A DNA stretch of 64,000 nucleotides from Lacrimispora sp. 210928-DFI.3.58 (GTDB taxonomy: Bacteria; Bacillota; Clostridia; Lachnospirales; Lachnospiraceae): the NCBI RefSeq assembly GCF_020554865.1, contig NZ_JAJCIC010000026.1, positions 1 through 64,000 on the forward strand. The letters run 5' to 3'. Below are positions 44,734 through 54,662 of this stretch, piece after piece. How positions within the stretch are numbered: position 1 is the stretch's first letter; every line of letters starts with the position of its first letter. A program made the position numbers and the translations under genes. A model generated the notes under the pieces. That model had not been told where the DNA came from. It saw only the letters and a program-made list of their open reading frames with translations, and did no database searches.

Positions 44734-46086
44734 TTAACACTTCCTGCCCAATATGATACCCGTATTCATTTTCTCCACACCTTCCGCCGTCACTCTTGCG
44801 TATACCAGCGGCTCCGGCTTTGGGGGAGTCTGGCCAAGGAGGCAGGCGGACAGGAACTTGTCCCGGGCTCCTGTTAAAAGTGCTTCTTTTCCGGCATGAA
44901 GTTCTGCCAGGACGTCTCCGGTTTTTACCGGATCCCCATATTTTTTCCTCAGGGTAATTCCGGCGCTGCAGTCGATCTCATCCTCCTTGCGGCTGCGTCC
45001 AGCTCCTAAAAGGACGGAGGCGATGCCGATGGCTTCGGTATCCATGTGGGTGATATAGCCGTCTTTTTCTGCTTTTACCTCCAGGGTGTACTCTGCCCTG
45101 CGGAAGCGTTTGGGCTCGAAAATGTACGCCTCATCTCCGCCCTGGCTCTTTACCATGGCTGCCAGAGTTCTTAAAGCGCTTCCATCGAGGATGGACTGGC
45201 GGGCCATCCGGCGGCATTCTTCCATCCCGCCCTTTCCTGCCATGTAAAGCATGTTGGCGGCCAGCTCTATAGAAATCCCGGCAAGATCCTCTGGCCCTTC
45301 TCCCCTTAAGGTGGCAATGGCTTCCTGCATTTCCAGGGAATTTCCGATCTCATGGCCCAGAGGGATATCCATATTGGTGATCAGGGCACAGCACTTGCGG
45401 CCCGCCATTGTTCCAATGGATACCATCTTCTCTGCCAGCCGGATGGAGGAGTCCAGATCCTTCATAAATGCGCCGCTTCCTGTCTTTACATCCAGGACAA
45501 TGGCATCGCTCCCAGCAGCCAGCTTTTTGCTCATAATGGAGGAGGCAATCAGGGGGATGCTGTCCACAGTGGCTGTCACATCCCGGAGAGCATACAGTTT
45601 TTTGTCGGCGGGCACCATATTGCCGGACTGCCCAATAACAGCTATCCCTGTCTCATTGACAATATGGAAAAATTCTTCCATGGGGATGGCTGTGCGGAAG
45701 CCTGGGATGCTTTCCAGCTTATCTACCGTCCCTCCTGTGTGACCCAGACCACGGCCGCTCATTTTGGCCACCTTTACTCCCAAGGAAGCCACTATAGGGC
45801 CAACCACAAGGGTAGTCTTATCTCCCACTCCTCCAGTGCTGTGTTTGTCCACCTTGATCCCCTCTATGGGAGATAAATCTGCCATATCCCCGGAATGAGC
45901 CATTTCCAAAGTCAGATCTGTGATCTCCCTGTCCTCCATGCCCTGGAAATAGATTGCCATCAGCATAGCGGACATCTGATAATCAGGAATCTCTCCTTTT
46001 ACAAACCCCTGCACCATATAGGCGATTTCCTCTTTGGAAAGGGCATTTCCCCGTTTTTTCGATTCAATCAGATCGTACATCCTCAT
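44734..46086 (-). CDS. pdp: Pyrimidine-nucleoside phosphorylase
   Basis: This 450-aa enzyme of the thymidine/pyrimidine phosphorylase family splits uridine or thymidine with phosphate to base plus (deoxy)ribose-1-phosphate. Visible are the family signature GRGLGHTGGTVDKLESIPGF, KHSTGGVGDKTTLVVGP (phosphate site), and SSIMSKKLAAGSDAIVLDVKTGSGAFMK. The helical N-terminus (MYDLIESKKRGNALSKEEIAYMVQGFVKGEI) is the dimer lobe. It is the last gene of the nucleoside operon, 131 bp after cdd, with AGGAGA upstream. Confidence 0.95.
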   Translation of the reverse strand: MRMYDLIESKKRGNALSKEEIAYMVQGFVKGEIPDYQMSAMLMAIYFQGMEDREITDLTLEMAHSGDMADLSPIEGIKVDKHSTGGVGDKTTLVVGPIVASLGVKVAKMSGRGLGHTGGTVDKLESIPGFRTAIPMEEFFHIVNETGIAVIGQSGNMVPADKKLYALRDVTATVDSIPLIASSIMSKKLAAGSDAIVLDVKTGSGAFMKDLDSSIRLAEKMVSIGTMAGRKCCALITNMDIPLGHEIGNSLEMQEAIATLRGEGPEDLAGISIELAANMLYMAGKGGMEECRRMARQSILDGSALRTLAAMVKSQGGDEAYIFEPKRFRRAEYTLEVKAEKDGYITHMDTEAIGIASVLLGAGRSRKEDEIDCSAGITLRKKYGDPVKTGDVLAELHAGKEALLTGARDKFLSACLLGQTPPKPEPLVYARVTAEGVEKMNTGIILGRKC

Positions 46087-46217
46087 AATACGGTCTCCTT
46101 TCTTCGCTGTCTTTTCATGAAGCTGTGGCGGCTGGGCAGTCTGCGGCGCCGGGATGGGCTTCCTCCGGCAGCATCACCGGAAATTGGGCGGGCTTCCTCT
46201 GACACCGCCGCCTGATA

Positions 46218-46628
46218 TCAGGAAAGCTTCTCCGGTCCAAAGCTCATGGGCAGCAGCTGCTCCAGGGTATACTCCGCATAATCCTCCCTGCTCTTTGCCA
46301 GATAGATCTGAAACTCCTTTGGAGCACAAAACTCCCGCATTACCTGCCGGCAGACGCCGCAGGGCGGGCAGTAATCCGTTATCACGCCATTTTGGCCTCC
46401 GCATATGGCGATCGCCTGAAATCTCCTCTTCCCCTCACTTACCGCTTTGAAAAATGCACACCGCTCCGCGCACACGGTGGCGGAATAGGAGGCATTTTCA
46501 ATGTTGTTCCCGATATAGACAGAGCCGTCCCCGCAGAGGAGGGCGGCTGCCACATGAAAATGGGAATAGGGGGCATAGGAGGCTGGCAGAGCGTCTATGG
46601 CTTTCTGTATCAGCTCCCTTTTGTCCAT
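46218..46628 (-). CDS. cdd: Cytidine deaminase
   Basis: This 136-aa zinc enzyme deaminates cytidine and deoxycytidine to uridine forms. Motifs: NASYSATVCAERCAFFKAVSEG (C-A-E-R, zinc Cys and catalytic Glu) and DYCPPCGVCRQVMREF (P-C-x-x-C). Length is typical of homotetrameric Cdd. Its ATG directly follows the deoC TAG. Its product feeds the pyrimidine phosphorylase encoded next. Confidence 0.96.
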   Translation of the reverse strand: MDKRELIQKAIDALPASYAPYSHFHVAAALLCGDGSVYIGNNIENASYSATVCAERCAFFKAVSEGKRRFQAIAICGGQNGVITDYCPPCGVCRQVMREFCAPKEFQIYLAKSREDYAEYTLEQLLPMSFGPEKLS

Positions 46629-47288
46629 CTACCTTCCCTCCTCTTCCTTTGCAAGCTTCACGATACGGCTGGTTCCCAGGCGCTCGGCCCCCAGACGGAT
46701 GAATTCCTCTGCATCTTCAAAGGACTTGATGCCTCCTGCGGCCTTCATGCGCACGCCCTCTCCGATGTGCCCGGAGAACAGGCGGATATCCTCAAAGGTA
46801 GCTCCTGCCCCGCCAAAGCCTGTGGAGGTCTTGATGAAATCCGCTCCTGCCTTTGTGACAATCTCACACATTCTGATCTTCTCCTCCTCGATGAGAAGGC
46901 AGGTCTCGATGATAACCTTCAGAATATGGCTGCCGCAGGCATGCTTTATCCGGCGGATCTCCTCCTCGATCTTGTCATATGCCTTATCCTTCAGGTCGCC
47001 GATGTTGATCACCATATCGATCTCATCCGCTCCCTGGGCGATGGCATCCTCTGTCTCAAATACCTTTACGGCAGTGGTATTGTAGCCGTTCGGAAAGCCG
47101 ATGACCGTACACACAGCCATCTTGTCTCCCAGGTATTCCTTTGCGCGCTTTACATAGGATGGCGGAATGCAGACGCTGGCCGTTCCATAGGCAGCCGCGT
47201 CATCGCAGACTGTTTTTATCTCCTCCCAAGTAGCGCCCTGGGCCAGCAGGGTGTGGTCTACTCTCCGGTAAATCTCTCTCCTATCCAT
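46629..47288 (-). CDS. deoC: Deoxyribose-phosphate aldolase
   Basis: This 219-aa class I aldolase cleaves deoxyribose-5-phosphate to glyceraldehyde-3-phosphate and acetaldehyde. Motifs: [49 protein letters not shown] (Schiff-base Lys region), and [19 protein letters not shown] with the catalytic Lys, then [15 protein letters not shown]. It acts after DeoB in deoxynucleoside catabolism. GAGAGGAG lies upstream of the ATG. Confidence 0.97.
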   Translation of the reverse strand: MDRREIYRRVDHTLLAQGATWEEIKTVCDDAAAYGTASVCIPPSYVKRAKEYLGDKMAVCTVIGFPNGYNTTAVKVFETEDAIAQGADEIDMVINIGDLKDKAYDKIEEEIRRIKHACGSHILKVIIETCLLIEEEKIRMCEIVTKAGADFIKTSTGFGGAGATFEDIRLFSGHIGEGVRMKAAGGIKSFEDAEEFIRLGAERLGTSRIVKLAKEEEGR

Positions 47289-47406
47289 TGTCTCTGCTCC
47301 TCTCTGTCATGGTTCCTATGCGGATATTTCTGTTTTTAAACACAGCAAGCCCGGCAGCCGCCGGCACAGCTTCCTTTTGCTGTGCCATGGGGCTCCCAGG
47401 CCTGTC

Positions 47407-48573
47407 TTATTCTTTTACCGTTTCTCCCAAAAAGCTGCTTCCATCTGTCACCCCTGATACCTCCAGGTATTCCAAAATCGTCGCCGCAATGTCTGCAAAG
47501 GAGGATCTGGTGCCGATGTTGGCGCCCTTTTTCACGGGCTCTCCTGCCATCACCATGGGAGTGTACTCCCTGGAATGGTCCGTGGAGGGCGTGGCCGGAT
47601 CACAGCCGTGGTCTGCGGTGATCATCAGGATGTCCTCAGGGCCCATGGATGCCAGAAGCTCAGGCAGGCGCTCGTCAAAGTAGGTCAGGGCCTTTGCATA
47701 GCCGTCCACATCATTTCTGTGGCCGTAGAGCATGTCATAGTCCACCAGGTTAGTGAAGCATAAGCCGTTAAAATCACGCTTCATGTACTCTAAGGTCTTG
47801 TCAATGCCGTCTGCGTTCCCGGTAGTGCGGACAAATTCTGTCACGCCGGAGCCTGCAAAGATGTCGTTGATCTTGCCCACGGCCAGCACGTCCTTGCCCG
47901 CCTTCTTCAGGATATCCAGCATGGTATCTCTGGGCGGCGTCAGGGAGAAGTCATGGCGCCTCACGGTGCGCTTAAAGGGATACTCTCCCTCAAAGGGCCT
48001 GGCAATGACTCTTCCCACGGCATAGGGACCGGTGCAGAGCCTTCTGGCGATCTCACAGATACGGTACTGCTCCTCAATGGGCACAATGGCTTCATGGGCA
48101 GCCACCTGGAACACGCTGTCCGCTGAGGTATAGACGATCAGCTTTCCTGTCTCCATGTGCTCCTTTCCGTAGTCACGGATCACATCCGTGCCGGAATAGG
48201 GCTTGTTGCAGAGAACGCCCCGGCCTGTTTCCTTCTCAAATGCGTCCAGCAGCTCCTTCGGGAAGCCCTCCGGGAAGGTGGGCATGGGCTTTGGCGATAC
48301 CACGCCTGCGATCTCCCAGTGGCCGATGGTAGTGTCCTTTCCCTTTGACACCTCCGTCATCCTGCCGACTGCACCGGTGGTCTCTGATTCCGACGGCCTG
48401 CAGTCCACGCCGTCGATATTGAATAATCCCAGCTTTCCCATGTTGGGCATAGAAAAATATGGGCTTTTTGCGCAGGAGCCCAGGGTATTGCTCCCCTCAT
48501 CTTTAAAATCTGCGGCATCCGGCATTTCACCGATGCCGAAGCTGTCTAATACAAATAGAAAAACCCGCTTCAC
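47407..48573 (-). CDS. deoB: Phosphopentomutase
   Basis: This 388-aa manganese enzyme of the alkaline phosphatase superfamily interconverts (deoxy)ribose-1- and 5-phosphate. Motifs: VFLFVLDSFGIGEMPDAADF (metal Asp), GKDTTIGHWEIAGV with the catalytic Thr, YTSADSVFQVAAHE, FTNLVDYDMLYGHRNDVDGYA and ITADHGCDPATPSTDHSREYTP. All metal ligands are present. The 118-bp gap to deoC is unusually long for this operon but holds only a weak GC-rich hairpin. Confidence 0.97.
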   Translation of the reverse strand: MKRVFLFVLDSFGIGEMPDAADFKDEGSNTLGSCAKSPYFSMPNMGKLGLFNIDGVDCRPSESETTGAVGRMTEVSKGKDTTIGHWEIAGVVSPKPMPTFPEGFPKELLDAFEKETGRGVLCNKPYSGTDVIRDYGKEHMETGKLIVYTSADSVFQVAAHEAIVPIEEQYRICEIARRLCTGPYAVGRVIARPFEGEYPFKRTVRRHDFSLTPPRDTMLDILKKAGKDVLAVGKINDIFAGSGVTEFVRTTGNADGIDKTLEYMKRDFNGLCFTNLVDYDMLYGHRNDVDGYAKALTYFDERLPELLASMGPEDILMITADHGCDPATPSTDHSREYTPMVMAGEPVKKGANIGTRSSFADIAATILEYLEVSGVTDGSSFLGETVKE

Positions 48574-48689
48574 TCTGTCCTACCTCCTGTCAAATATTGA
48601 TCCTGGTCCAGCTGTCACTCCTTTACAGCCAAACCCATGTATTTATTATAATACAATCCATGGAAGGGTCAACCGAAACTTTTCTCACT

Positions 48690-49637
48690 TCACACTTCTT
48701 CCCAGAAGGCCGACAAGAGTTCTCTTATGGCCCTGTGGGGATGGACATCCACTGCAAACCTGATGTATTCCGCCTCAAAGGGATGCTCCCTCTGGTCCGT
48801 CACCACCATTCCCCGGCAATAGGTTCCGCCGCATTCGATCCTGGCTTTCCGGCACTCTGTCTGTATAAGGCCGGGCTTTAAGGCGCACATAATGGTCAGC
48901 GGATCATGGAGGGGGCTGTCATCCACGCAGTAATTCTGTCTCTGGTTGCCTTTTCTGTAATGCACAAGGGCCTTCTGCATATAGCTGACTGCCTTTTTGC
49001 AGGACTCCCTGCAGTTTTCCGCCAGCCAGTCAATATGCTCCTTCGTTAACCGCGTCTTCATGGTGACATCAAGTCCCACTATGGTGATATCCATGCCGGA
49101 GGTGAATACGCGGTCACAGGCATCGGGATCACCGGCAAAGTTGGCCTCTGCCACAGGAGATACGTTGCCCCTCATGGACAGCGTGCCTCCCATAGACACG
49201 ACTTTTTTTACCTTCCCTGCAAATTCAGGATATTTTTCCAGTGTGCGGGCAATGTTTGTCATGGGACCCAGAGTGACGACCACCAGCTCCCCCTCGTACT
49301 TCCCGGCAAGCTCCATATGGAAATCGCTCACGTCTTTTTCAAGAAGCTTCCGGCTGCTGGCAGGAAGCTCCACATTTCCCAGGCCATTGTCTCCATGGAT
49401 ATAGGAAACGCGGCCCTCCCACTTCTTTCTCAGGGGCGTTTCGGCTCCCTTCACCACCGGGATATCCGGTGCATCTGCCAGATCCAGTATCTTTAAGGTG
49501 TTCTCGGCAGCCAGCCAGGCCTCCACATTGCCGCACACAGTGGATATCCCCACAACCTCGATCTCCGGCTTGAATAATGCATACAGTATGGCAATGGAAT
49601 CATCCACGCCTGTATCTACGTCTAAAAGCAGTTTCAT
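48690..49637 (-). CDS. Inosine-uridine-preferring nucleoside hydrolase
   Basis: This 315-aa enzyme hydrolyses ribonucleosides to base and ribose. The start MKLLLDVDTGVDDSIAILYAL holds the calcium-binding D-x-D-x-x-x-D-D motif of the family. Further conserved parts are VVTLGPMTNIARTLEKYPEF, VSMGGTLSMRGNVSPVAEANFAGDPDA and a C-terminal SPLHDPLTIMCAL with the ligand Asp. The long in-frame N-terminal extension to 49868 lies in the deoD gene and is rejected; ATG 49637 has GAGGAG and overlaps the deoD stop by 4 bp. Confidence 0.92.
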   Translation of the reverse strand: MKLLLDVDTGVDDSIAILYALFKPEIEVVGISTVCGNVEAWLAAENTLKILDLADAPDIPVVKGAETPLRKKWEGRVSYIHGDNGLGNVELPASSRKLLEKDVSDFHMELAGKYEGELVVVTLGPMTNIARTLEKYPEFAGKVKKVVSMGGTLSMRGNVSPVAEANFAGDPDACDRVFTSGMDITIVGLDVTMKTRLTKEHIDWLAENCRESCKKAVSYMQKALVHYRKGNQRQNYCVDDSPLHDPLTIMCALKPGLIQTECRKARIECGGTYCRGMVVTDQREHPFEAEYIRFAVDVHPHRAIRELLSAFWEEV

Positions 49638-50377
49638 CCTGCCAGACTCCTCTCCTCTGCCGTCATGCTTCTCTCTACGGATACCTCCAGGGCGCAGCAT
49701 ATCATGGCGTCCAGATTCTGTTCCCTTTCTTCGTTTGTCAGGGCTCTTCCATGATGGATGCTGCTTCCCACTGTCAGCATGCTTAAGGCCTTCTTTCCGG
49801 CCCTTGCTGCCGTGCAGTAGAGGGATAAGGTCTCCATCTCCTGGACAAGGACTCCCATTTTTTCCCATAAGCCCTTTTCTCCTGCGGTGTCCTCGTAAAA
49901 TACGTCTGAGCTGTAGACATTTCCTACCCGAAAGGGCGTGCCGCTCCTTCTTACTGAGTGTACGGCCGTCTCCAGCAGTTCAAAATCAGCTATGGGTGCA
50001 AAGGTTCCCGGCAGATGATACTGGGAAGAAAAGTTGGAATTGGTGCAGCAGCCCATGGCCAGGATCAGATCCCCCACCTCCACATCACGGTGGATGGCTC
50101 CTGCCGTCCCTATGCGGATAATGGCATCCACATCATAATTGTGGAAAAGCTCATAGGCATAGATGCCCATGGAGGGGATGCCCATTCCGCTTCCCTGAAC
50201 GGAAATCTTGTTTCCCTTGTAATAGCCTGTATAGCCGTTCATTCCTCTGACCCGGTTATAGCAGACCACGTCAGTCAGATAGTTCTCTGCAATATATTTT
50301 GCCCGCAGCGGGTCCCCAGGCATCAGCACGACCTTGCCGATCTGCCCGGGCTCCGCTTCATTGTGAAAAGTTTTCAT
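49634..50377 (-). CDS. deoD: DeoD-type purine-nucleoside phosphorylase
   Basis: This 247-aa phosphorylase of the NP-I family starts MKTFHNEAEPGQIGKVVLMPGDPLRAKYIAENYL (GDPxRA phosphate motif), followed by RGMNGYTGYYKGNKISVQGSGMGIPSMGIYAYEL, IRIGTAGAI and VQEMETLSLY (ribose-binding E-M-E). It cleaves purine nucleosides with phosphate; the product goes to DeoB. It lies 6 bp downstream of the GntR regulator. Confidence 0.94.
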   Translation of the reverse strand: MKTFHNEAEPGQIGKVVLMPGDPLRAKYIAENYLTDVVCYNRVRGMNGYTGYYKGNKISVQGSGMGIPSMGIYAYELFHNYDVDAIIRIGTAGAIHRDVEVGDLILAMGCCTNSNFSSQYHLPGTFAPIADFELLETAVHSVRRSGTPFRVGNVYSSDVFYEDTAGEKGLWEKMGVLVQEMETLSLYCTAARAGKKALSMLTVGSSIHHGRALTNEEREQNLDAMICCALEVSVERSMTAEERSLAG

Positions 50378-50383
50378 ATCTAT

Positions 50384-51142
50384 TTACTCCGATTTCATTC
50401 TATCATTCTTCCTGCGAATGCTCAGCTCGTGCTGCTCCGGTCCGAAGAACAGCTTCTGTGACAGCACCGGCGTATCGTACTCAGAATACAGCACCTCTTC
50501 CAGGATCAGGATCGGACTTCCCTCTTCGATCTCCAAAATATTGGCAAGGCGCTCCCTGGCCTGGCCCATGCGCAGCTTGCTGTCGCCGTAAATGCCATTG
50601 GAAGCGAGAAGCTTTGTATAAAACTGGTACACGGTATTGGTGTCCTCCAGGTTTACATTGCTCTGATCCAGGATCTCATGAGGCATATATATCATGGCAA
50701 AGCCTGCCGGCGTGCTGCCGCTGTAATACGTGATATCGATGACGGCCACTACGCTGGAGGGCCGAAGCTTTAACACCTGCTGATGCTTCTGTGTGGCCGG
50801 CTGGAAGCCGATGGTGGTCTCCACCCGGTCCACTGGTTCAATACTGAAATCCACGATTGGATTTCCAACTTTTTCCAGTCCGTTTTTGCTTACATCCTGG
50901 TTGGAGAGGACAATGTTGCCCTTTCCCTGATGGTTGATGATCAGTCCGTCCTCCTGAAGAAGCAGCATTGCCTGCCGCAGTGTGCCCCTGCTGACCTGGA
51001 GCTGCTCGGAAAGAACATTCTCTCCCGGCAGCTTATCCCCCGGCTTGTATTTTCCTTCCTTCAGCCACTGGGTAAGTGTCTCATATACGGTCACATAAAG
51101 CGGTATCTTTACATTTTTTTCTTTTATTACAGATTCTTTCAC
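50384..51142 (-). CDS. GntR/HutC-family transcriptional regulator of the nucleoside operon
   Basis: This 252-aa protein has an N-terminal winged helix (IPLYVTVYETLTQWLKEGKYKPGDKLPGENVLSEQLQVSRGTLRQAMLLLQEDGLIINHQGKGNIV) and a C-terminal UTRA ligand-binding domain (RPSSVVAVIDITYYSGSTPAGFAMIYMPHEIL ... LEIEEGSPILILEEVLYSEYDTPVLSQKLFF). Being inside the operon it most likely senses a nucleoside or sugar phosphate and binds the palindrome at 55819-55835. The start is GTG with AGGAG about 13 nt upstream. Confidence 0.88.
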   Translation of the reverse strand: MKESVIKEKNVKIPLYVTVYETLTQWLKEGKYKPGDKLPGENVLSEQLQVSRGTLRQAMLLLQEDGLIINHQGKGNIVLSNQDVSKNGLEKVGNPIVDFSIEPVDRVETTIGFQPATQKHQQVLKLRPSSVVAVIDITYYSGSTPAGFAMIYMPHEILDQSNVNLEDTNTVYQFYTKLLASNGIYGDSKLRMGQARERLANILEIEEGSPILILEEVLYSEYDTPVLSQKLFFGPEQHELSIRRKNDRMKSE

Positions 51143-51204
51143 AGGCTAGTCTGCTCCTTTCGCAAAATATCCATTATCTCTTCATTTTACTACTTAAAAT
51201 GGAG

Positions 51205-52110
51205 CTAATCAACCAATTTTCCTGCTGCTTCCGGACCTTTTACCTTCTTTCCTACAAACAGGAGGATCACAAGGGTCACAACGTATGGCAGCATCTGGAC
51301 GATCTGGGAGGGAATGGATAATTCTGTCAGGTAGAACCTGGCTGCCTGGGCTACGGCGAACACCATGCCTGCTCCCAGGGAGCCTAAGGGCTGCCAGCCG
51401 CCGAAGATATTGGCAGCCAGGCCCATGAAGCCGCGGCCTGCCGTCATGTCGATGACGAACAGGTTGTTCTGGGACACGGACAGGTAGGAGCCTGCCAGGC
51501 CGGCAATGGCGCCTGATATGATCATGGCAATGTAGCGGTAGCGGTTTACATCCACGCCTGCTGTCTGGACAGCGTAGGGCTGGTCTCCCATGGCCCTGTA
51601 GCGCAGGCCGAATTTTGTCCTGTAGAAGACCACCCACACAGCTGCCACGATCAGCAGCATTGCATAGAGGTAAGGTGACTGGTCTTTAAAAAATGCTCCC
51701 AGCACCGGGATCTTTGAGATACCAGGTACGGTAAAGTTTGGAATGGAGGCAACGGACTCCGACATGCCCTCTTTTCCCCAGATGGCCTTTAGGAGAACTG
51801 CCGTAATGCCGCTGGCAAAGAGATTGACGCCAACGCCGACCACAGACTGGTGAGCCTTCCATTTCAGGCAGAACAGGGCGTAGAACCAGCCGATCAGTCC
51901 GCCGATCACGATCGACAGCAGCACTCCCACCAGGGCGGAGCCTGTAAAGAAGGAGCCTGCCACTCCTGCAAATGCGCCTACCAGCATCATGCCCTCTACG
52001 CCTAAGAGGATCACGCCGCCCCTCTCTGCAATGGTGCCGCAGAGCGCACCTAAAACAATGGGTACGGACAGCTGCAGTGTAAGAGCTAAAAAGTTATTTA
52101 TCATTTCCAT
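51205..52110 (-). CDS. Nucleoside ABC transporter permease (NupQ-like)
   Basis: This 301-aa membrane protein has about eight hydrophobic segments with the BPD_transp_2 family pattern: LGALCGTIAERGGVILLGVEGMMLVGAFAG (EGMM motif) and FGLRYRAMGDQPYAVQTAGVDVNRYR (cytosolic coupling region), GRGFMGLAANIFGGWQPLGSL. It forms the channel with the adjacent permease. It is separated by 3 bp from the preceding gene. Confidence 0.9.
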   Translation of the reverse strand: MEMINNFLALTLQLSVPIVLGALCGTIAERGGVILLGVEGMMLVGAFAGVAGSFFTGSALVGVLLSIVIGGLIGWFYALFCLKWKAHQSVVGVGVNLFASGITAVLLKAIWGKEGMSESVASIPNFTVPGISKIPVLGAFFKDQSPYLYAMLLIVAAVWVVFYRTKFGLRYRAMGDQPYAVQTAGVDVNRYRYIAMIISGAIAGLAGSYLSVSQNNLFVIDMTAGRGFMGLAANIFGGWQPLGSLGAGMVFAVAQAARFYLTELSIPSQIVQMLPYVVTLVILLFVGKKVKGPEAAGKLVD

Positions 52111-52113
52111 GGC

Positions 52114-53145
52114 TTAACCTCTCTTTCTTGCCCATTTGATCAGTTCCGGTGCAGCTACGAACAGGATCACCAGGCTCTGGATCACCGTTACCATGTTGGC
52201 AGATACCAAGGTCTCACGGCTCATGCGCAGGGAGCCCATGTCCATGATCCCGAAAAGCAGCGAGGTCAGGAGCACGCCTGCAGGATGGTTCCTGCCCAGG
52301 ATGGCTACTGCGATCCCCGTAAATCCGAAGGATGGAGAGAAGCCCTCGATGAAGCGGTGATATTTTCCAAATACCTCTGTGATGCCTGCCAGGGCTGCAA
52401 TTCCGCCGCTCAAGGTCATGGACATCACCAGGTAGAAATCCACCCGGATACCTGCAGTCCCTGCAGCAGATGGGTTGGCTCCCACTGCCCGGAGCTTATA
52501 GCCTGTGGAGGTCTTCCACAGGAAAACGTACATGGCTGCTGCCACCGCAAGGAGGATGAACAGGGCGTATGTAAGCTGTGTTCTGGGAAGGAGCTTGCCA
52601 AACCAGATCCCTTCTGCGATCAGCTCTGTCTGGGCAGTGGAGCCCTCTGTCTTGTAGGGTCCATTTACCAGATAGGAGGTGAACAGGGTGCAGATATAGT
52701 TTAACATAATGGCAACGATCACCTCGTTGGTGCTGAATTTCGCCTTAAAGAGTCCCGGAATGCTTCCTACCACCATGCCTGCCAGGATTCCTGCCAGAAT
52801 GCTCACAAGCAGCAGGATGGGCGCCGGAAGGAAGGACAGGGTAAGGGCAGTGATGACCGATGCCATAGCGCCCACATGGAGCTGTCCCTCTGCTCCGATA
52901 TTTAACATGCCGCAGCGGGAGCCTAAGGCCACAGCCAGGCCGGTGAAGGCCAGCGGGATGCTCTTACTGATGGTATTGGCAATGGACTGGGGCGTGCCCA
53001 GTGCTCCCTTTAACAGGGAGGCGTAGGCTGTCACAGGAGATTCTCCTGTTATCAGGATGAAAAATGCCCCGATGAACAGCGCAAGCACAATGGCTGCCAG
53101 TGATTTTGCCAGCTCCGCTGTTTTCTTGTTCATGATCTTATTCAT
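52114..53145 (-). CDS. Nucleoside ABC transporter permease (NupP-like)
   Basis: This 343-aa integral membrane protein has about nine hydrophobic segments. Conserved parts: LAVALGSRCGMLNIGAEGQLHVGAMASV (N-I-G-A-E-G-Q motif of the family) and STGYKLRAVGANPSAAGTAGIRVDFYLVMSMTLSGGIAALAG. It overlaps the ATPase gene by 8 bp, which indicates coupled synthesis. It is the partner of the 51205-52110 permease. Confidence 0.9.
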   Translation of the reverse strand: MNKIMNKKTAELAKSLAAIVLALFIGAFFILITGESPVTAYASLLKGALGTPQSIANTISKSIPLAFTGLAVALGSRCGMLNIGAEGQLHVGAMASVITALTLSFLPAPILLLVSILAGILAGMVVGSIPGLFKAKFSTNEVIVAIMLNYICTLFTSYLVNGPYKTEGSTAQTELIAEGIWFGKLLPRTQLTYALFILLAVAAAMYVFLWKTSTGYKLRAVGANPSAAGTAGIRVDFYLVMSMTLSGGIAALAGITEVFGKYHRFIEGFSPSFGFTGIAVAILGRNHPAGVLLTSLLFGIMDMGSLRMSRETLVSANMVTVIQSLVILFVAAPELIKWARKRG

Positions 53146-54646
53146 TTCCCTTCACCTCCTGTTTTTTTCCTGCCATGAACAGTCCGATCTCTTCCTTTGT
53201 ATACTCGCCGTTTACGAACTGGGCGCTTACCTCGCCCTCGTACATAACGGCAATGCGGTCGCTTAAGTTCATGACCTCTGACAATTCCGCAGATATGAGA
53301 AGAATGGCCTTACCCTGTCTTTTCAGCTCCAGGAGCGTTTTGTGCACACGCTCGATGGCGCCGATATCCAGTCCTCGGACAGGCTGGGCCACCAGCATAA
53401 ACCGGGGATCATGGCTGATCTCGCGTCCCAGGATCACCTTCTGCTGGTTTCCTCCGGAGAGCTGTCCGATCTCCTGCTCCACTCCCGCTACTTTGATCTC
53501 AAATACCTCTACCTGCTTTTTGGCATCCTGCTCCAGCTTCTTGTAATCAATGAAGCCGTTCCTGCAGTATTCCGGCGCCTCCTGATAGCCTAAAAGGAAA
53601 TTTTCCGTAATGGAAAAGCTTGATACCATGGCATTCTTGTGGCGGTCAGAGGGGATGTAGCCGATTCCTAAGGCCTTTCTGTCCTTTACGGACATGTGCT
53701 CTATGGGGGCATTGTTCATCAGGATGGTGCCCTCCTTGACCTCTCTGTTGCCAATGATCATTTCCTCTAATTCCTGCTGTCCGTTGCCGTCCACACCTGC
53801 AATGCCCAGGATCTCCCCTGCCCTTACCTTTAAGCTGACGGTCTCTCCTGCCCGCTCGTGAAGGCGCACATTCTTCAGCTCCAGGACCACTTCGCCTGTC
53901 TTTTGTCCCTTTTCTGTTATGATGGATTCCACCTGGCGGCCCACCATCTGGGTTGCCAGCTCCTTCTCATTGGTGTCGCAGGTGTTGCTCTCAAACACCA
54001 CCTTTCCCTTGCGTATAACAGTGATCCGGTCGGAAAGGGCCATGGTCTCATTCAGCTTGTGGGTGATGAAAATGATGGTCTTACCGCTTTCCTTTAGATG
54101 GCGGAGGATCTTGAACAGCTCCTCCACCTCCTGAGGCGTGAGTACGGCCGTGGGCTCATCCAGTATGATGATATCGGCTCCCCTGTACAGGGTCTTTAAA
54201 ATTTCCACTCTCTGCTTCATGCCTACAGAAAGATTCACAACCTTCTCGTGGAGGTCGATCTTGAAGCCAAAGCGCTCCACCAGCTCCTCCACCTTTTCCT
54301 GGCTCTTTTTTCTGTCTAGGAATAATCCTCCGGATTCTTTTCCCAGGATGATGTTTTCTAAGACTGTCAGCTGGTTCACCAGCATAAAATGCTGATGGAC
54401 CATTCCGATTCCCAGGGCATAGGCGTCATTTGGATTGGAAATAGCCGCCTTTTTCTCGTTGATATAGATCTCACCGCTATCCGGATGATACAGCCCGAAC
54501 AGAATGTTCATCAAGGTACTTTTTCCGGTTCCGTTCTCACCCAAAAGACAGTGGATCTCCTGGCGCTTCACCGTAAAATTAATTCCGTCATTTGCCCGCA
54601 CCGGCCCGAAGCATTTGACAATTCCTGTCATTCTGATTGCGTCCAT
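53138..54646 (-). CDS. Nucleoside ABC transporter ATPase (NupO-like, tandem domains)
   Basis: The 502-aa protein has two ABC domains in tandem. First: CLLGENGTGKSTLMNILFG (Walker A), LSVGMKQRVEILKTLYRGADIIILDEPTAVLTP (signature, Walker B). Second: ILGIAGVDGNGQQELEEMIIG (degenerate Walker A), LSGGNQQKVILGREISHDPRFMLVAQPVRGLD. This sugar/nucleoside-type arrangement (RbsA-like) with only the first site fully canonical is normal for the family. It powers the two permeases. Confidence 0.93.
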   Translation of the reverse strand: MDAIRMTGIVKCFGPVRANDGINFTVKRQEIHCLLGENGTGKSTLMNILFGLYHPDSGEIYINEKKAAISNPNDAYALGIGMVHQHFMLVNQLTVLENIILGKESGGLFLDRKKSQEKVEELVERFGFKIDLHEKVVNLSVGMKQRVEILKTLYRGADIIILDEPTAVLTPQEVEELFKILRHLKESGKTIIFITHKLNETMALSDRITVIRKGKVVFESNTCDTNEKELATQMVGRQVESIITEKGQKTGEVVLELKNVRLHERAGETVSLKVRAGEILGIAGVDGNGQQELEEMIIGNREVKEGTILMNNAPIEHMSVKDRKALGIGYIPSDRHKNAMVSSFSITENFLLGYQEAPEYCRNGFIDYKKLEQDAKKQVEVFEIKVAGVEQEIGQLSGGNQQKVILGREISHDPRFMLVAQPVRGLDIGAIERVHKTLLELKRQGKAILLISAELSEVMNLSDRIAVMYEGEVSAQFVNGEYTKEEIGLFMAGKKQEVKGNE

Positions 54647-54662
54647 ACCTGCCTCCTATTCC

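Noticed and set aside
48690..49868. Long N-terminal extension of the nucleoside hydrolase
   Set aside because: The extension lies in the deoD coding region, is of low-quality composition, and the calcium-binding start at 49637 has its own RBS.
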